A DNA stretch of 8,433 bases from Sneathiella sp. (GTDB taxonomy: Bacteria > Pseudomonadota > Alphaproteobacteria > Sneathiellales > Sneathiellaceae), in the NCBI GenBank assembly GCA_016765515.1, contig JAESPT010000233.1, positions 1 to 8,433 of the forward strand. The letters are read 5' to 3'. The notes below the pieces were generated by a model. It was not told the origin of the DNA and searched no databases. It saw nothing but the letters and a program-made list of their open reading frames with translations. Made by a program: the position numbers and the translations under genes. Positions 1 to 6,655 of the stretch are shown one piece after another. Each line of letters starts with the position of its first letter. Positions within the stretch are counted from its first letter, which is position 1.

Positions 1-454
1 CGTCTGGGCTGATCGCGACGCCTTCGGGTTCAATACCAACAGGAATTTCAATAATGACGAGACCGGTTTCAACATCTAACACCGTCACCTGGTTGTCGTC
101 TTCATTGGCAATAAACAAACGTTTACCGTCTGGATGCAGGGCAAATTGTTCGGGGTCATCGCCGGACGGAAGGTTTTGAATTATTTTACCGCTGGTCAAA
201 TCAAGGATTTGCACAGTGTCACTGTCGGAGGCACAAATATAGAGTTTACTTTGATCCTTGGAGAGGATGATTGCTCGCGGTCGTTTACCTACCTTAAACG
301 TTTTTATCACTTTCAAAGAAGCCAGATCGACAACCGAAATGGTGTTGTCCTTTTCATTTGATACATAGGCTGTTTGCGCGAAAACTTGATTACCTGACAA
401 CCCCAGAAATAATACTGAACTTAGAAATATTCCAAAACTCAAACGCCCTGCCAT
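1..454 (-). CDS. YVTN beta-propeller protein of PQQ-linked catabolism (3' end cut off)
   Basis: The reading frame runs leftward from ATG at 452-454 off the window edge, giving 151 residues of the N-terminal part. Residues 1-27 form a signal peptide ending VFA before QTAY, so the product is exported to the periplasm. The mature part consists of beta-propeller blades of about 42 residues with the YVTN pattern: YVSNEKDNTISVVD (29-43), LYICASDSDTVQILD (71-85) and LFIANEDDNQVTVLD (113-127), each followed by a G..P..hPDG type turn. A GGGAG ribosome site about 6 nt before the ATG supports this start. Family knowledge: such propellers occur beside PQQ alcohol dehydrogenases and the PQQ-associated ABC transporter. 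It lies divergently from that ABC operon here. Its molecular role is unknown; binding a ligand or a partner protein is a guess. A generic 40-residue YVTN repeat protein is the alternative, but the context argues for the PQQ-linked subfamily. Confidence 0.85.
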   Translation of the reverse strand, partial: MAGRLSFGIFLSSVLFLGLSGNQVFAQTAYVSNEKDNTISVVDLASLKVIKTFKVGKRPRAIILSKDQSKLYICASDSDTVQILDLTSGKIIQNLPSGDDPEQFALHPDGKRLFIANEDDNQVTVLDVETGLVIIEIPVGIEPEGVAISPD

Positions 455-498
455 GCTAACTCCCAACAATCATTTTTCCTAAAACAGACTTAAATGAA

Positions 499-526
499 AT
501 AGTAGCGATAATCGTCGCACGCGCAA
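499..526 (-). promoter_or_regulatory. Possible sigma70-like promoter for the YVTN gene
   Basis: Read on the minus strand, TTGCGC (521-526) and TACTAT (499-504) are separated by 16 nt. Both are only partial matches to the consensus. The site is 45 nt upstream of the YVTN start codon. A short palindrome, CGATAATCG (506-514), lies between the two boxes and could be an operator. Confidence 0.3.
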
Positions 527-530
527 TGGT

Positions 531-558
531 TTGACAAAAAGGAGACAAAACGTATCCT
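531..558 (+). promoter_or_regulatory. Likely sigma70-type promoter of the PQQ-associated ABC operon
   Basis: A perfect TTGACA -35 box (531-536) is followed after 16 nt by TATCCT (553-558), which matches 4 of 6 positions of the -10 consensus. Transcription would start near 565, giving a leader of about 25 nt before the GTG at 591. The -35 box is only 4 bp from the proposed -35 box of the divergent YVTN gene, so both could be controlled from one site. Confidence 0.5.
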
Positions 559-590
559 AATTTACCATATTGGGCTGGAAGGAATGGCAT

Positions 591-1793
591 GTGAAGAAAG
601 ATCGCCAGAATCTTGTATTCGGCATTTTGGCGGCGTTACTATGCGGCGCTTTTCCCGTGTTGACGAGTTCCTCTTTGGCCTGGGCGAAAACCAACCAGAC
701 TCTCACAATCCATTATGTTGAACGTATCGTCGAACGGCCTCCAGTCCTGTCCAATTTACACGCGCCGCCAGATGATCAGGGACTGCTGGGGGCACGTCTG
801 GGGGTAAATGACGTAAATGCGGGCGGCGAGTTTACCGGTCATAAGGTTAAACTGATTGAGCATATTCTGCCTGTTGGCGGAGATCTTGCTGCTGTTGGGG
901 AGCAACTGGGCGGGGACGATACACTGATATTGGTAAATCTTCCGGCACAAGATCTTTTGACCTTCGCCGAGTTGCCATGGGCAAAATCCGCTCTTATCTT
1001 CAATATTGGCAGTCCTGATGACGCATTGCGTCAGAAAAATTGCCGGAACAATATTTTGCATACACTGCCTAGCCGGGCCATGCTCACCGACGCGCTCGCG
1101 CAGTTTTTAGTGTTGAAACGATGGCGTAGATGGTTTCTCATTGAAGGCGTGCATACGGGCGATAAATTATTTGCATCCGCTGTGCGGCGATCGGCTGAAA
1201 AATTTGGCGCAAAAATTGTGCAGGAAAAACAATGGCGATTTGATGCAGATATGCGACGTAACGCGCAAGCCGAGGTGCCACCTTTCACCCAAGGGGCCGA
1301 ACATGATGTGATCGTCGTGGCTGACGAAATCCAGGATTTTGGCGAATATATCCTCTACCATAGCTGGTTGCCCCGACCCGTTGTCGGAACTCAAGGATTA
1401 CGTCCTGTTGCGTGGCATACCGTTATTGAGCAATGGGGCGCGTCTCAGTTACAAAGTCGGTTCATGAAATTATCAGGCCGGCCCATGAACAGTATTGATT
1501 ACGCGGCTTGGCTCGCGGTCACTGCATTGGGCGAAGGATTGGTTAGGGCGGATGTATCCGGAGCAAAAGATAGTAAGACATACCTTCTATCAAATGAGTT
1601 TCGATTGGCGGCTTTTAAGGGACGGCAATTAAGTTTTCGCCCTTGGTCTGGACAAATGAGACAGCCGATTCCGTTAGTTCATCTCGGCGCCCTTGTTTCC
1701 ACGTCACCTCAACTTGGATTTTTACATCAGCGCACTGACTTAGACACGTTGGGATTTGACACTACAGGGGAGAAGCAATGTGGCTCTGACTGA
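591..1793 (+). CDS. PQQ-associated ABC transporter, periplasmic substrate-binding protein (PedA-type)
   Basis: This is a 400-residue exported protein. I chose GTG at 591 because AAGGA (579-583) sits 7 nt before it and because it gives a clean signal peptide: MKKDRQ, a hydrophobic core, and LAWA at 29-32. The longer frame from TTG at 570 would add seven residues without a ribosome site. The mature protein begins with a YVERIVERPP stretch and a segment around LSNLHAPPDDQGLLGARLG that is typical of the type 1 periplasmic-binding fold subfamily tied to PQQ alcohol dehydrogenase systems. It shares the operon with an ATPase (14-nt overlap) and a permease. Its ligand is unknown. The P. putida PedA1A2BC system of the same type is needed for efficient growth with rare-earth elements, so a metal or metal-chelate role is possible. 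That is inferred from context rather than from ligand residues I can identify. Confidence 0.85.
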   Translation: MKKDRQNLVFGILAALLCGAFPVLTSSSLAWAKTNQTLTIHYVERIVERPPVLSNLHAPPDDQGLLGARLGVNDVNAGGEFTGHKVKLIEHILPVGGDLAAVGEQLGGDDTLILVNLPAQDLLTFAELPWAKSALIFNIGSPDDALRQKNCRNNILHTLPSRAMLTDALAQFLVLKRWRRWFLIEGVHTGDKLFASAVRRSAEKFGAKIVQEKQWRFDADMRRNAQAEVPPFTQGAEHDVIVVADEIQDFGEYILYHSWLPRPVVGTQGLRPVAWHTVIEQWGASQLQSRFMKLSGRPMNSIDYAAWLAVTALGEGLVRADVSGAKDSKTYLLSNEFRLAAFKGRQLSFRPWSGQMRQPIPLVHLGALVSTSPQLGFLHQRTDLDTLGFDTTGEKQCGSD

Positions 1794-2538
1794 AAATGAA
1801 GCCGCGGCGGGCATTCAGATTAGCGACCTTAGCTATGCCTATGGTGCCAAAAAGGCTCTCGACAATTTATCGTTCACGGTAAAGACGGGCCGGTTCACGG
1901 CTCTACTCGGGCCAAACGGTGCCGGTAAATCAACACTTTATCATCTACTGACCCGCATTATGAAATTACAGGCGGGTCAAATTGAAATTTTCGGCTCGGA
2001 TCTCAACCGCTCCTCTCTAACGGCGATGACCAGTATGGGCATAGTTTTTCAACAGCAAACATTGGATCTTGATCTTACTGTCCGGCAGAATTTGAGATAT
2101 TTTGCCGCTCTGCATGGCTTGCCGCACCGCGGGCTGGAGGATCAGATCTCCAATCGTCTTTCGTCCTTGGATATGCTTGAGCGCGCTGATGAAAAAGTCC
2201 GAGCGCTCAATGGTGGTCATCGCCGACGCGTGGAGATTGCCCGTGCCTTACTTCATGAGCCAAAATTATTGCTATTGGACGAACCTACCGTTGGACTGGA
2301 TGTGCCGAGCCGCAAAGCTATTGTCAGCTATATCCACAAACAATGCCAGGAACGAGGATTGACCGCTCTGTGGGCTACTCATTTAGTCGACGAAGTGCTG
2401 CCAGAGGATGATTTGATCCTATTGCATCGAGGATCAATCCGTGCGCAAGGCTGTGTCGCTGACTTATTAAAAAAGCATAATTGTGACGACGTGGCAGCGC
2501 TGTTCGAAACACTTGTTTTAGCGGAACCAGTAGAATGA
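1780..2538 (+). CDS. pedB: PQQ-associated ABC transporter, ATP-binding subunit (PedB-type)
   Basis: This 252-residue cytoplasmic ATPase should energise the transporter whose permease follows it. The motifs appear in order: Walker A GPNGAGKST (44-52), Q-loop FQQ (90-92), an ABC signature that reads LNGGH (143-147) instead of LSGGQ, Walker B LLLLDEP (163-169) followed by TVGLD, and the switch histidine in ATH (199-201). The LNGGHRRRVEIARALLH form of the signature is characteristic of the subfamily found with PQQ alcohol dehydrogenases. The start is GTG at 1780, preceded by GGGGAG (1767-1772) at 7-nt spacing; the ATG at 1778 hits a stop after three codons. The gene overlaps the binding-protein gene by 14 nt and the permease gene by 4 nt, so translation is probably coupled. 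The pedB symbol is given by subfamily and order, not by a measured alignment. Confidence 0.9.
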   Translation: MALTENEAAAGIQISDLSYAYGAKKALDNLSFTVKTGRFTALLGPNGAGKSTLYHLLTRIMKLQAGQIEIFGSDLNRSSLTAMTSMGIVFQQQTLDLDLTVRQNLRYFAALHGLPHRGLEDQISNRLSSLDMLERADEKVRALNGGHRRRVEIARALLHEPKLLLLDEPTVGLDVPSRKAIVSYIHKQCQERGLTALWATHLVDEVLPEDDLILLHRGSIRAQGCVADLLKKHNCDDVAALFETLVLAEPVE

Positions 2539-3368
2539 CACTCATGCCGTCACCACCCATTAGACGAGCTACCCTTTCTCCCTATTTGCGCTGCTTATGG
2601 GGAATCGTTTGGCGTGAGGGCCTGCGGTTTTATCAGCAACGCGGTCGTTTTATCGCAGCTTTGGTCCGACCGTTGGTCTGGCTGTTGGTCTTTGCTGCGG
2701 GCTTTCGGGCTGCACTGGGACTGTCCATTACCGCCCCATACGAGACATATGTTCTGTATGAAGTCTATATTATCCCGGGTCTGATCGGCATGATCCAGCT
2801 GTTTAATGGAATGCAAAGTTCACTCTCGTTGGTGTATGACCGGGAGATGGGCAGTATGAAAGTATTATTGACGAGCCCTTTGCCCCGTTGGTATCTCCTT
2901 ATCTGTAAGCTCTTGGCTGGTTGCGCCGTATCCCTTGTCCAAGTCTATATTTTTTTAGCAATCTCCTATGCGATTGGCATTGATTTGCCATTGCTTGGAT
3001 ATTTGGCACTCGCGCCAACATTAATTGTTACCGGTCTCATGTTGGGCGCGATCGGCATGCTGTTATCTACATTTATCAAGCAATTGGAAAATTTTGCGGG
3101 CGTGATGAATTTCGTTATTTTTCCGGCTTTTTTCCTATCGAGTGCTCTTTATCCGCTGTGGAAGATGCGTGAATCCAGTGAGCTTCTCTATTGGCTTTGT
3201 GCGTTGAACCCTTTTACCCACGCCGTGGAATTTATCCGCTTCAGCCTTTACCTAAAATTCAGCATCGAGGCAGCAGGGTGGACGTCTCTATCACTCCTCA
3301 TATTCCTCGGTGCCGCGATTTGGGCGTACGATCCGCAGCGGGGGTTAGACGGAGCGGGACGCGGATAA
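2535..3368 (+). CDS. pedC: PQQ-associated ABC transporter, ABC-2 type permease (PedC-type)
   Basis: This 277-residue inner-membrane protein has about six hydrophobic segments (roughly 40-60, 75-97, 118-146, 152-178, 187-208 and 250-265). The N-terminal amphipathic stretch WREGLRFYQQRGRF, the central YDREMGSMKVLLTSPLPR cytoplasmic loop (101-118) and the late LNPFTHAVEFIRF motif (224-236) are hallmarks of ABC-2 permeases of the PedC group. The ATG at 2535 overlaps the ATPase stop codon as ATGA; a second ATG at 2544 is a possible alternative start. ABC-2 permeases mostly export their substrates, which sits oddly with a dedicated periplasmic binding protein in the same operon. The gene ends 5 nt before the convergent stop codon of the XoxJ-like gene, and I see no clear terminator between them. 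Confidence 0.88.
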   Translation: MTLMPSPPIRRATLSPYLRCLWGIVWREGLRFYQQRGRFIAALVRPLVWLLVFAAGFRAALGLSITAPYETYVLYEVYIIPGLIGMIQLFNGMQSSLSLVYDREMGSMKVLLTSPLPRWYLLICKLLAGCAVSLVQVYIFLAISYAIGIDLPLLGYLALAPTLIVTGLMLGAIGMLLSTFIKQLENFAGVMNFVIFPAFFLSSALYPLWKMRESSELLYWLCALNPFTHAVEFIRFSLYLKFSIEAAGWTSLSLLIFLGAAIWAYDPQRGLDGAGRG

Positions 3369-3373
3369 CAAAA

Positions 3374-4318
3374 TTAGTCTTTCAGTAACATTCCCGGTGT
3401 GACTTGATAAAAAACCAATGGTTTACGCGGGGCGACATAGGATAATTTCTCCTGTGCAGCAATTTCTTGCATTTTTCCAGTGTCGATAAGTTCGTTAATT
3501 GCCGTGTTGATTTGATCTATGGGTGCTTTGCTCCCCTTCAACGCTGCAAAGCTTATGTTATACGCTATTGAATGGGAATAATTGGTCGCTACCAGTTTGG
3601 TTTCTGAATGACGTTTCTGATAGCGGTCGAACCGATGTCGCTCCACAAGGGCGGCATCTACCGTTCCTGCATCCAGTTCCTCAAATATTTTACCCGGTTT
3701 GAAATGCTTTGATTTGGACGCTAACAAACCGCCCTGATAGCGCATGAGAAGAGCACTGGACAACGTTGTCACTTCAGCTCCGACGACAAGCCCGTTCAAG
3801 TCTGATAAACGTTCCACTTTCTTAGTCGCATATTCTGGTGACAGAATGATGGTCAATCCTGCTCTAATAAAAGGAACAGTCGCGGTCAATTCGCCGAGGT
3901 TGACCCGTTTTCCCCGATCACTGCGTTTCATACCATCATAATCAGGGAGCGCTGCTATTGGTTGCACGGGGGATCTCAAATTGCTGGCAACCAAGGCCAT
4001 TCCGCCGACAAAATCACAAAAGTCGGCAGAAAGAAGCGCATTTATTTCAAAAATTGGAATCGCTTCATCGTCTTCTTCAGATTCGTACCATTGAATTTTT
4101 AAGTTCCGGTTTAATTTTTCCGCCAGTTGTTCCGCCAAAAGTAAGTCGAAGCCACCTGTGCGTTTGCCGAATTTATAAGAATAGGGTGGACTACCCTCTT
4201 CCAAACAGAAGCGAAGGTCTTCTTTAGCATTTGCAACATTTGTGTGTCCGAGAAATGTAAAGGTGAGACAAAAGAGCAGACCTACACCACTCATTGGACG
4301 CCAAATTCCAGATTTCAT
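3374..4318 (-). CDS. XoxJ/MxaJ-like periplasmic solute-binding protein (family 3)
   Basis: This 314-residue exported protein has a signal peptide at 1-31 (basic start, hydrophobic core, NVANA end). The mature start LRFCLEEGSPPYSY and the following GGFDLLLAEQLAEKL segment are typical of family 3 solute-binding folds. Cys38 (RFC) and Cys101 (DFCDFVGG) occupy positions that look like the conserved cysteine pair of MxaJ/XoxJ-type proteins; a disulphide is inferred. MxaJ/XoxJ proteins are thought to help mature or activate PQQ methanol dehydrogenases rather than import a solute. The gene is last in the dehydrogenase-cytochrome series and overlaps the cytochrome stop by 4 nt (ATGA). AGGGG lies about 8 nt before its ATG. 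An ordinary amino-acid binding protein is unlikely because no transporter genes of that class lie nearby. Confidence 0.8.
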   Translation of the reverse strand: MKSGIWRPMSGVGLLFCLTFTFLGHTNVANAKEDLRFCLEEGSPPYSYKFGKRTGGFDLLLAEQLAEKLNRNLKIQWYESEEDDEAIPIFEINALLSADFCDFVGGMALVASNLRSPVQPIAALPDYDGMKRSDRGKRVNLGELTATVPFIRAGLTIILSPEYATKKVERLSDLNGLVVGAEVTTLSSALLMRYQGGLLASKSKHFKPGKIFEELDAGTVDAALVERHRFDRYQKRHSETKLVATNYSHSIAYNISFAALKGSKAPIDQINTAINELIDTGKMQEIAAQEKLSYVAPRKPLVFYQVTPGMLLKD

Positions 4319-4665
4319 GATTTACCCCTGGTCTTCACATATTCCCATAGTTGCCTAATCGCGTCGTCGCCGAGCACATCTTTCCAAGCAGGCATCGATT
4401 TTTTGCCATCCTTCACGGACTTCACAAATCTTGCTCGATCATTGAGCGGGAATTTGCGTAAATCAAACGATCGTGTCCCAATATTTACCATGTTAATGCC
4501 GTGACAGCTTATGCAGTAGCTATTGTAGTGTTCTTTTCCTGCTTTCTGGGCTTGATCCTTACTTTCGGTTGCCTGCACAGGGGCATTGTTCAGAAGCAAT
4601 ATAGTCAGAACATTTATAGCCACAATTTGTACTCGTTTTTTTTGTTTTTGCACAATAAAAATCAT
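4315..4665 (-). CDS. Small c-type cytochrome, XoxG/MxaG-like electron acceptor
   Basis: This exported monohaem cytochrome c has 116 residues from the ATG chosen here. The haem-binding CISCH motif is at residues 51-55 of this reading, the axial methionine is in the SMPAW motif (91), and the segment FDLRKFPLNDRARF is typical of cytochromes paired with PQQ alcohol dehydrogenases. The N-terminus has a QKQKKR basic stretch, a hydrophobic core and PVQA before TES, which is a signal peptide. The start is uncertain: ATG at 4663-4665, GTG at 4651-4653 and TTG at 4681-4683 are all in frame and none has a good ribosome site. The mature protein is unaffected. It probably takes electrons one at a time from the dehydrogenase encoded upstream and passes them toward a terminal oxidase. 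It is translationally coupled to the XoxJ-like gene downstream. Confidence 0.85.
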   Translation of the reverse strand: MIFIVQKQKKRVQIVAINVLTILLLNNAPVQATESKDQAQKAGKEHYNSYCISCHGINMVNIGTRSFDLRKFPLNDRARFVKSVKDGKKSMPAWKDVLGDDAIRQLWEYVKTRGKS

Positions 4666-4700
4666 CCCAAAAATACGCAACAAATCAAGAACTCTATAGG

Positions 4701-4733
4701 TAAAAAGAGGTCACGCCTAAATCAAGGCGTGAC
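4701..4733 (-). terminator. Intrinsic terminator between dehydrogenase and cytochrome genes
   Basis: A perfect 9-bp stem pairs 4710-4718 with 4725-4733 around a 6-nt loop (4719-4724). Read on the minus strand it is followed by CTCTTTTTA (4701-4709), the arrangement of a rho-independent terminator. It lies 30 nt after the dehydrogenase stop and about 35-45 nt before the cytochrome start candidates. It could fully end the dehydrogenase transcript or act as a leaky attenuator that keeps cytochrome expression lower. Confidence 0.8.
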
Positions 4734-4763
4734 ACACTTTCGGTCTTGTACTTAACGGTCGTC

Positions 4764-6482
4764 CTATTGTAGGGCGAAAGTCCAAATTGATCCCCCTTCC
4801 GGTATCGATCCGATAAGAGCATTCAACTTCGTATTTTTAGCACCAAACACAGGAATGAAATTCCGATAGGCTCCGCCGATGCCACTGGCGATGGAAATAT
4901 ATTGTATACCATCTTCTTCCCAGGTCATGGGTTGGCCTATAATCCCGGAACCGGTTTGGAAAGACCAAACTTCCTCGCCCGTATTAGAGTCGTAAGCTTT
5001 GAACTGGCCGGTAAACGTTCCCGTAAACACCAAGTCGCCTCCGGTGACCATGGTGCCGCCCCAATTCGCAGCTTCGCTGCCAACTTCCCATTTCACTTTA
5101 CCAGACAGTGGGTCAATGGCACGCAGATACCCTGTCTTACCATCTTCGGGAAACAGGAATTGGAGCTGAGCGAGATCGATCCCAAAATAGAAGGTCGCCT
5201 TCGTAAATTTGGGTTCAACGGGTTTATAACTCATCCCCATTTCTAGTGTGTTGGCATAGACCATACCGGATTTTGGGCTGTAGCTCATTGGGAACCAGTT
5301 TTTGCCGCCAAAAGCCGACGGCCAGACATCAATCTTCTCGCCTGTCTCTCGCATTTTTTTGGTCAGCGCGCTGTCCACGGGCCTTCCTGTCGCCATGTCG
5401 ACGCCGTCAGACCAATTCAGAGTCTTGATATACTGATTGGCTTTCAACAACTCTCCATTAGTGCGATCGATAACATAGAGAAAACCATTTCGGTCGGCAT
5501 GCAGGATGACTTTACGGACCTTGCCGTCAATTTCAACGTCGGCAATTATGTTCTCATTGACGCCGTCATAGTCATAAGGGTCATTGGGCGAGAATTGGTA
5601 ATACCAAACGATTTCGCCGGTTTTCGGACGAAGGGCCAGGACGGAACCAATATAAAGATTATCGCCCTTGCGGAATTCAGCATTCCACGGACCACCATTG
5701 CCGACACCCCAGTAAACTAAATCCAGATCTGGATCATATGTACCGGTAATCCAAGTGGGAGCACCGCCATGTTTGTAGGTATCGCCTGGCCATGTTTCAC
5801 TCCCTTTTTCACCGGGAGCGGGAACGGTATAGCGTCGCCACAAATGCGCACCGGTCTTAGGGTCCCAGCCATCAATAAATCCACGGATGCCATATTCACC
5901 TCCAGAAATTCCGGTAATAACAATGCCGTTTGCGATCAGGGGTGCCATGGTCATGGAATAGCCATCGCTGAAGTCAATCGCCTGTGACCGCCAGATTTCC
6001 GTACCATCCTTCATGTTCAGCGCAATGACATGTGCATCTAAAGTCGCACGATAGAGAATACCATCGTATAGAGCGGCCCCTCGGTTGACGATTCCGCAAC
6101 AAACAATTCGTGGCGTCTCGGGTGGGTATTCGAACTTGCTTGACCAAATACGACGGCCGGTTTTGGTGTCTATGGCATGTGTCGCGTCATGTGTCGTCAC
6201 ATACATAACACCTTTGTAGACTAGGGGTTGGCTTTCCTGACCCCGGTTGTCTCCGAAACTATAGTTCCAAACGGGAACAAGCCTCTTTACGGTCGTCGTA
6301 TTTATAGTACTGAGCGGGCTGTAGCGCTGTTGGCCTTGACCTAGCCCAACAGTCAAAACAGCGTTGGTGGATTTCGCGTCATTGGATAATTCCATGGCGG
6401 ATTGAGCCTGTAATGTTCCAGTACCCAGTGCCGATATGGAGATAGCTGCCAGCATTAGCCAGATTTTTGATCGTGCCTGCAT
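4764..6482 (-). CDS. PQQ-dependent alcohol dehydrogenase, lanthanide-type (PedH/ExaF/XoxF-like)
   Basis: This 572-residue periplasmic quinoprotein oxidises primary alcohols to aldehydes using PQQ. A signal peptide ends at LQA (24-26). The eight-bladed propeller hallmarks are visible: adjacent Cys128-Cys129 that form the PQQ-contacting disulphide, Glu196 in GGEYG, Trp244 in GGAPTW (the stacking tryptophan), Asn262 in GVGNGG, and Asp304-Tyr305-Asp306 in NDPYDYDG. By family knowledge Glu196, Asn262 and Asp304 are metal ligands, Asp304 is also catalytic, and the extra Asp306 marks lanthanide-binding enzymes; calcium enzymes have Ala or Ser there. The PAPGEKGSETWPGD segment (221-234) resembles ethanol-type enzymes (ExaA, PedE/PedH) more than classical XoxF. 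There is no C-terminal haem domain, so electrons must go to a separate cytochrome, encoded next. A strong GGGGGAA ribosome site precedes the ATG. At 572 residues it is slightly short for the family. The substrate is unproven. Confidence 0.92.
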   Translation of the reverse strand: MQARSKIWLMLAAISISALGTGTLQAQSAMELSNDAKSTNAVLTVGLGQGQQRYSPLSTINTTTVKRLVPVWNYSFGDNRGQESQPLVYKGVMYVTTHDATHAIDTKTGRRIWSSKFEYPPETPRIVCCGIVNRGAALYDGILYRATLDAHVIALNMKDGTEIWRSQAIDFSDGYSMTMAPLIANGIVITGISGGEYGIRGFIDGWDPKTGAHLWRRYTVPAPGEKGSETWPGDTYKHGGAPTWITGTYDPDLDLVYWGVGNGGPWNAEFRKGDNLYIGSVLALRPKTGEIVWYYQFSPNDPYDYDGVNENIIADVEIDGKVRKVILHADRNGFLYVIDRTNGELLKANQYIKTLNWSDGVDMATGRPVDSALTKKMRETGEKIDVWPSAFGGKNWFPMSYSPKSGMVYANTLEMGMSYKPVEPKFTKATFYFGIDLAQLQFLFPEDGKTGYLRAIDPLSGKVKWEVGSEAANWGGTMVTGGDLVFTGTFTGQFKAYDSNTGEEVWSFQTGSGIIGQPMTWEEDGIQYISIASGIGGAYRNFIPVFGAKNTKLNALIGSIPEGGSIWTFALQ

Positions 6483-6528
6483 AGTTCTTCCCCCTGAGTG
6501 AGATCGAGTGGTTGCGAGTTTTCGCTAT

Positions 6529-6534
6529 ATTATA
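6529..6534 (-). promoter_or_regulatory. Possible -10 box of the alcohol dehydrogenase gene
   Basis: The 173-bp divergent gap 6483-6655 is very AT-rich between about 6520 and 6600. On the minus strand a perfect TATAAT occurs at 6529-6534, 47 nt before the dehydrogenase ATG. The -35 region at 17-nt spacing (TAAAAT) is poor, so an activator or another sigma factor may be involved. TATAAT could also be chance in such AT-rich DNA. Confidence 0.3.
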
Positions 6535-6620
6535 TTTGTTACATAATTTATATTTTATTTTTAGAATATTTATATTTCCATATTTTCAATAGGAATGTAA
6601 AGATGTTTTGCAACAACAAT

Positions 6621-6636
6621 ATCGCGATTACGCGAT
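6621..6636. repeat. Inverted repeat, possible operator, upstream of the DUF1194 gene
   Basis: ATCGCG and CGCGAT form a perfect 6-bp inverted repeat around ATTA. It is centred about 27 nt before the DUF1194 start codon, in a gap shared with the divergent dehydrogenase gene. No T-run follows, so a terminator is unlikely; a regulator-binding site is the simplest reading. Confidence 0.35.
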
Positions 6637-6655
6637 CATCAGGCACCCGTAATTA

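Noticed and set aside
134..361. Plus-strand open frame of 75 codons
   Set aside because: It lies opposite the YVTN propeller gene, whose minus-strand frame has clear repeats and a signal peptide; the plus frame shows no domain or ribosome site.
570..590. TTG start for the periplasmic binding protein
   Set aside because: It would add seven residues before a basic signal-peptide start and has no ribosome site, whereas GTG at 591 has AAGGA at ideal spacing.
3958..4227. Plus-strand open frames between 3744 and 4755
   Set aside because: They are antisense to the XoxJ-like and cytochrome genes and encode no recognisable motif.
4764..6482. Naming the dehydrogenase xoxF outright
   Set aside because: Several segments look like ExaA/PedH-type ethanol dehydrogenases and the length is below that of usual XoxF, so the clade cannot be fixed without a tree.
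6483..6655. Riboswitch or small RNA in the AT-rich divergent gap
   Set aside because: Apart from one short inverted repeat there is no extended base-paired structure; the AT-rich stretch is better explained as promoter DNA.
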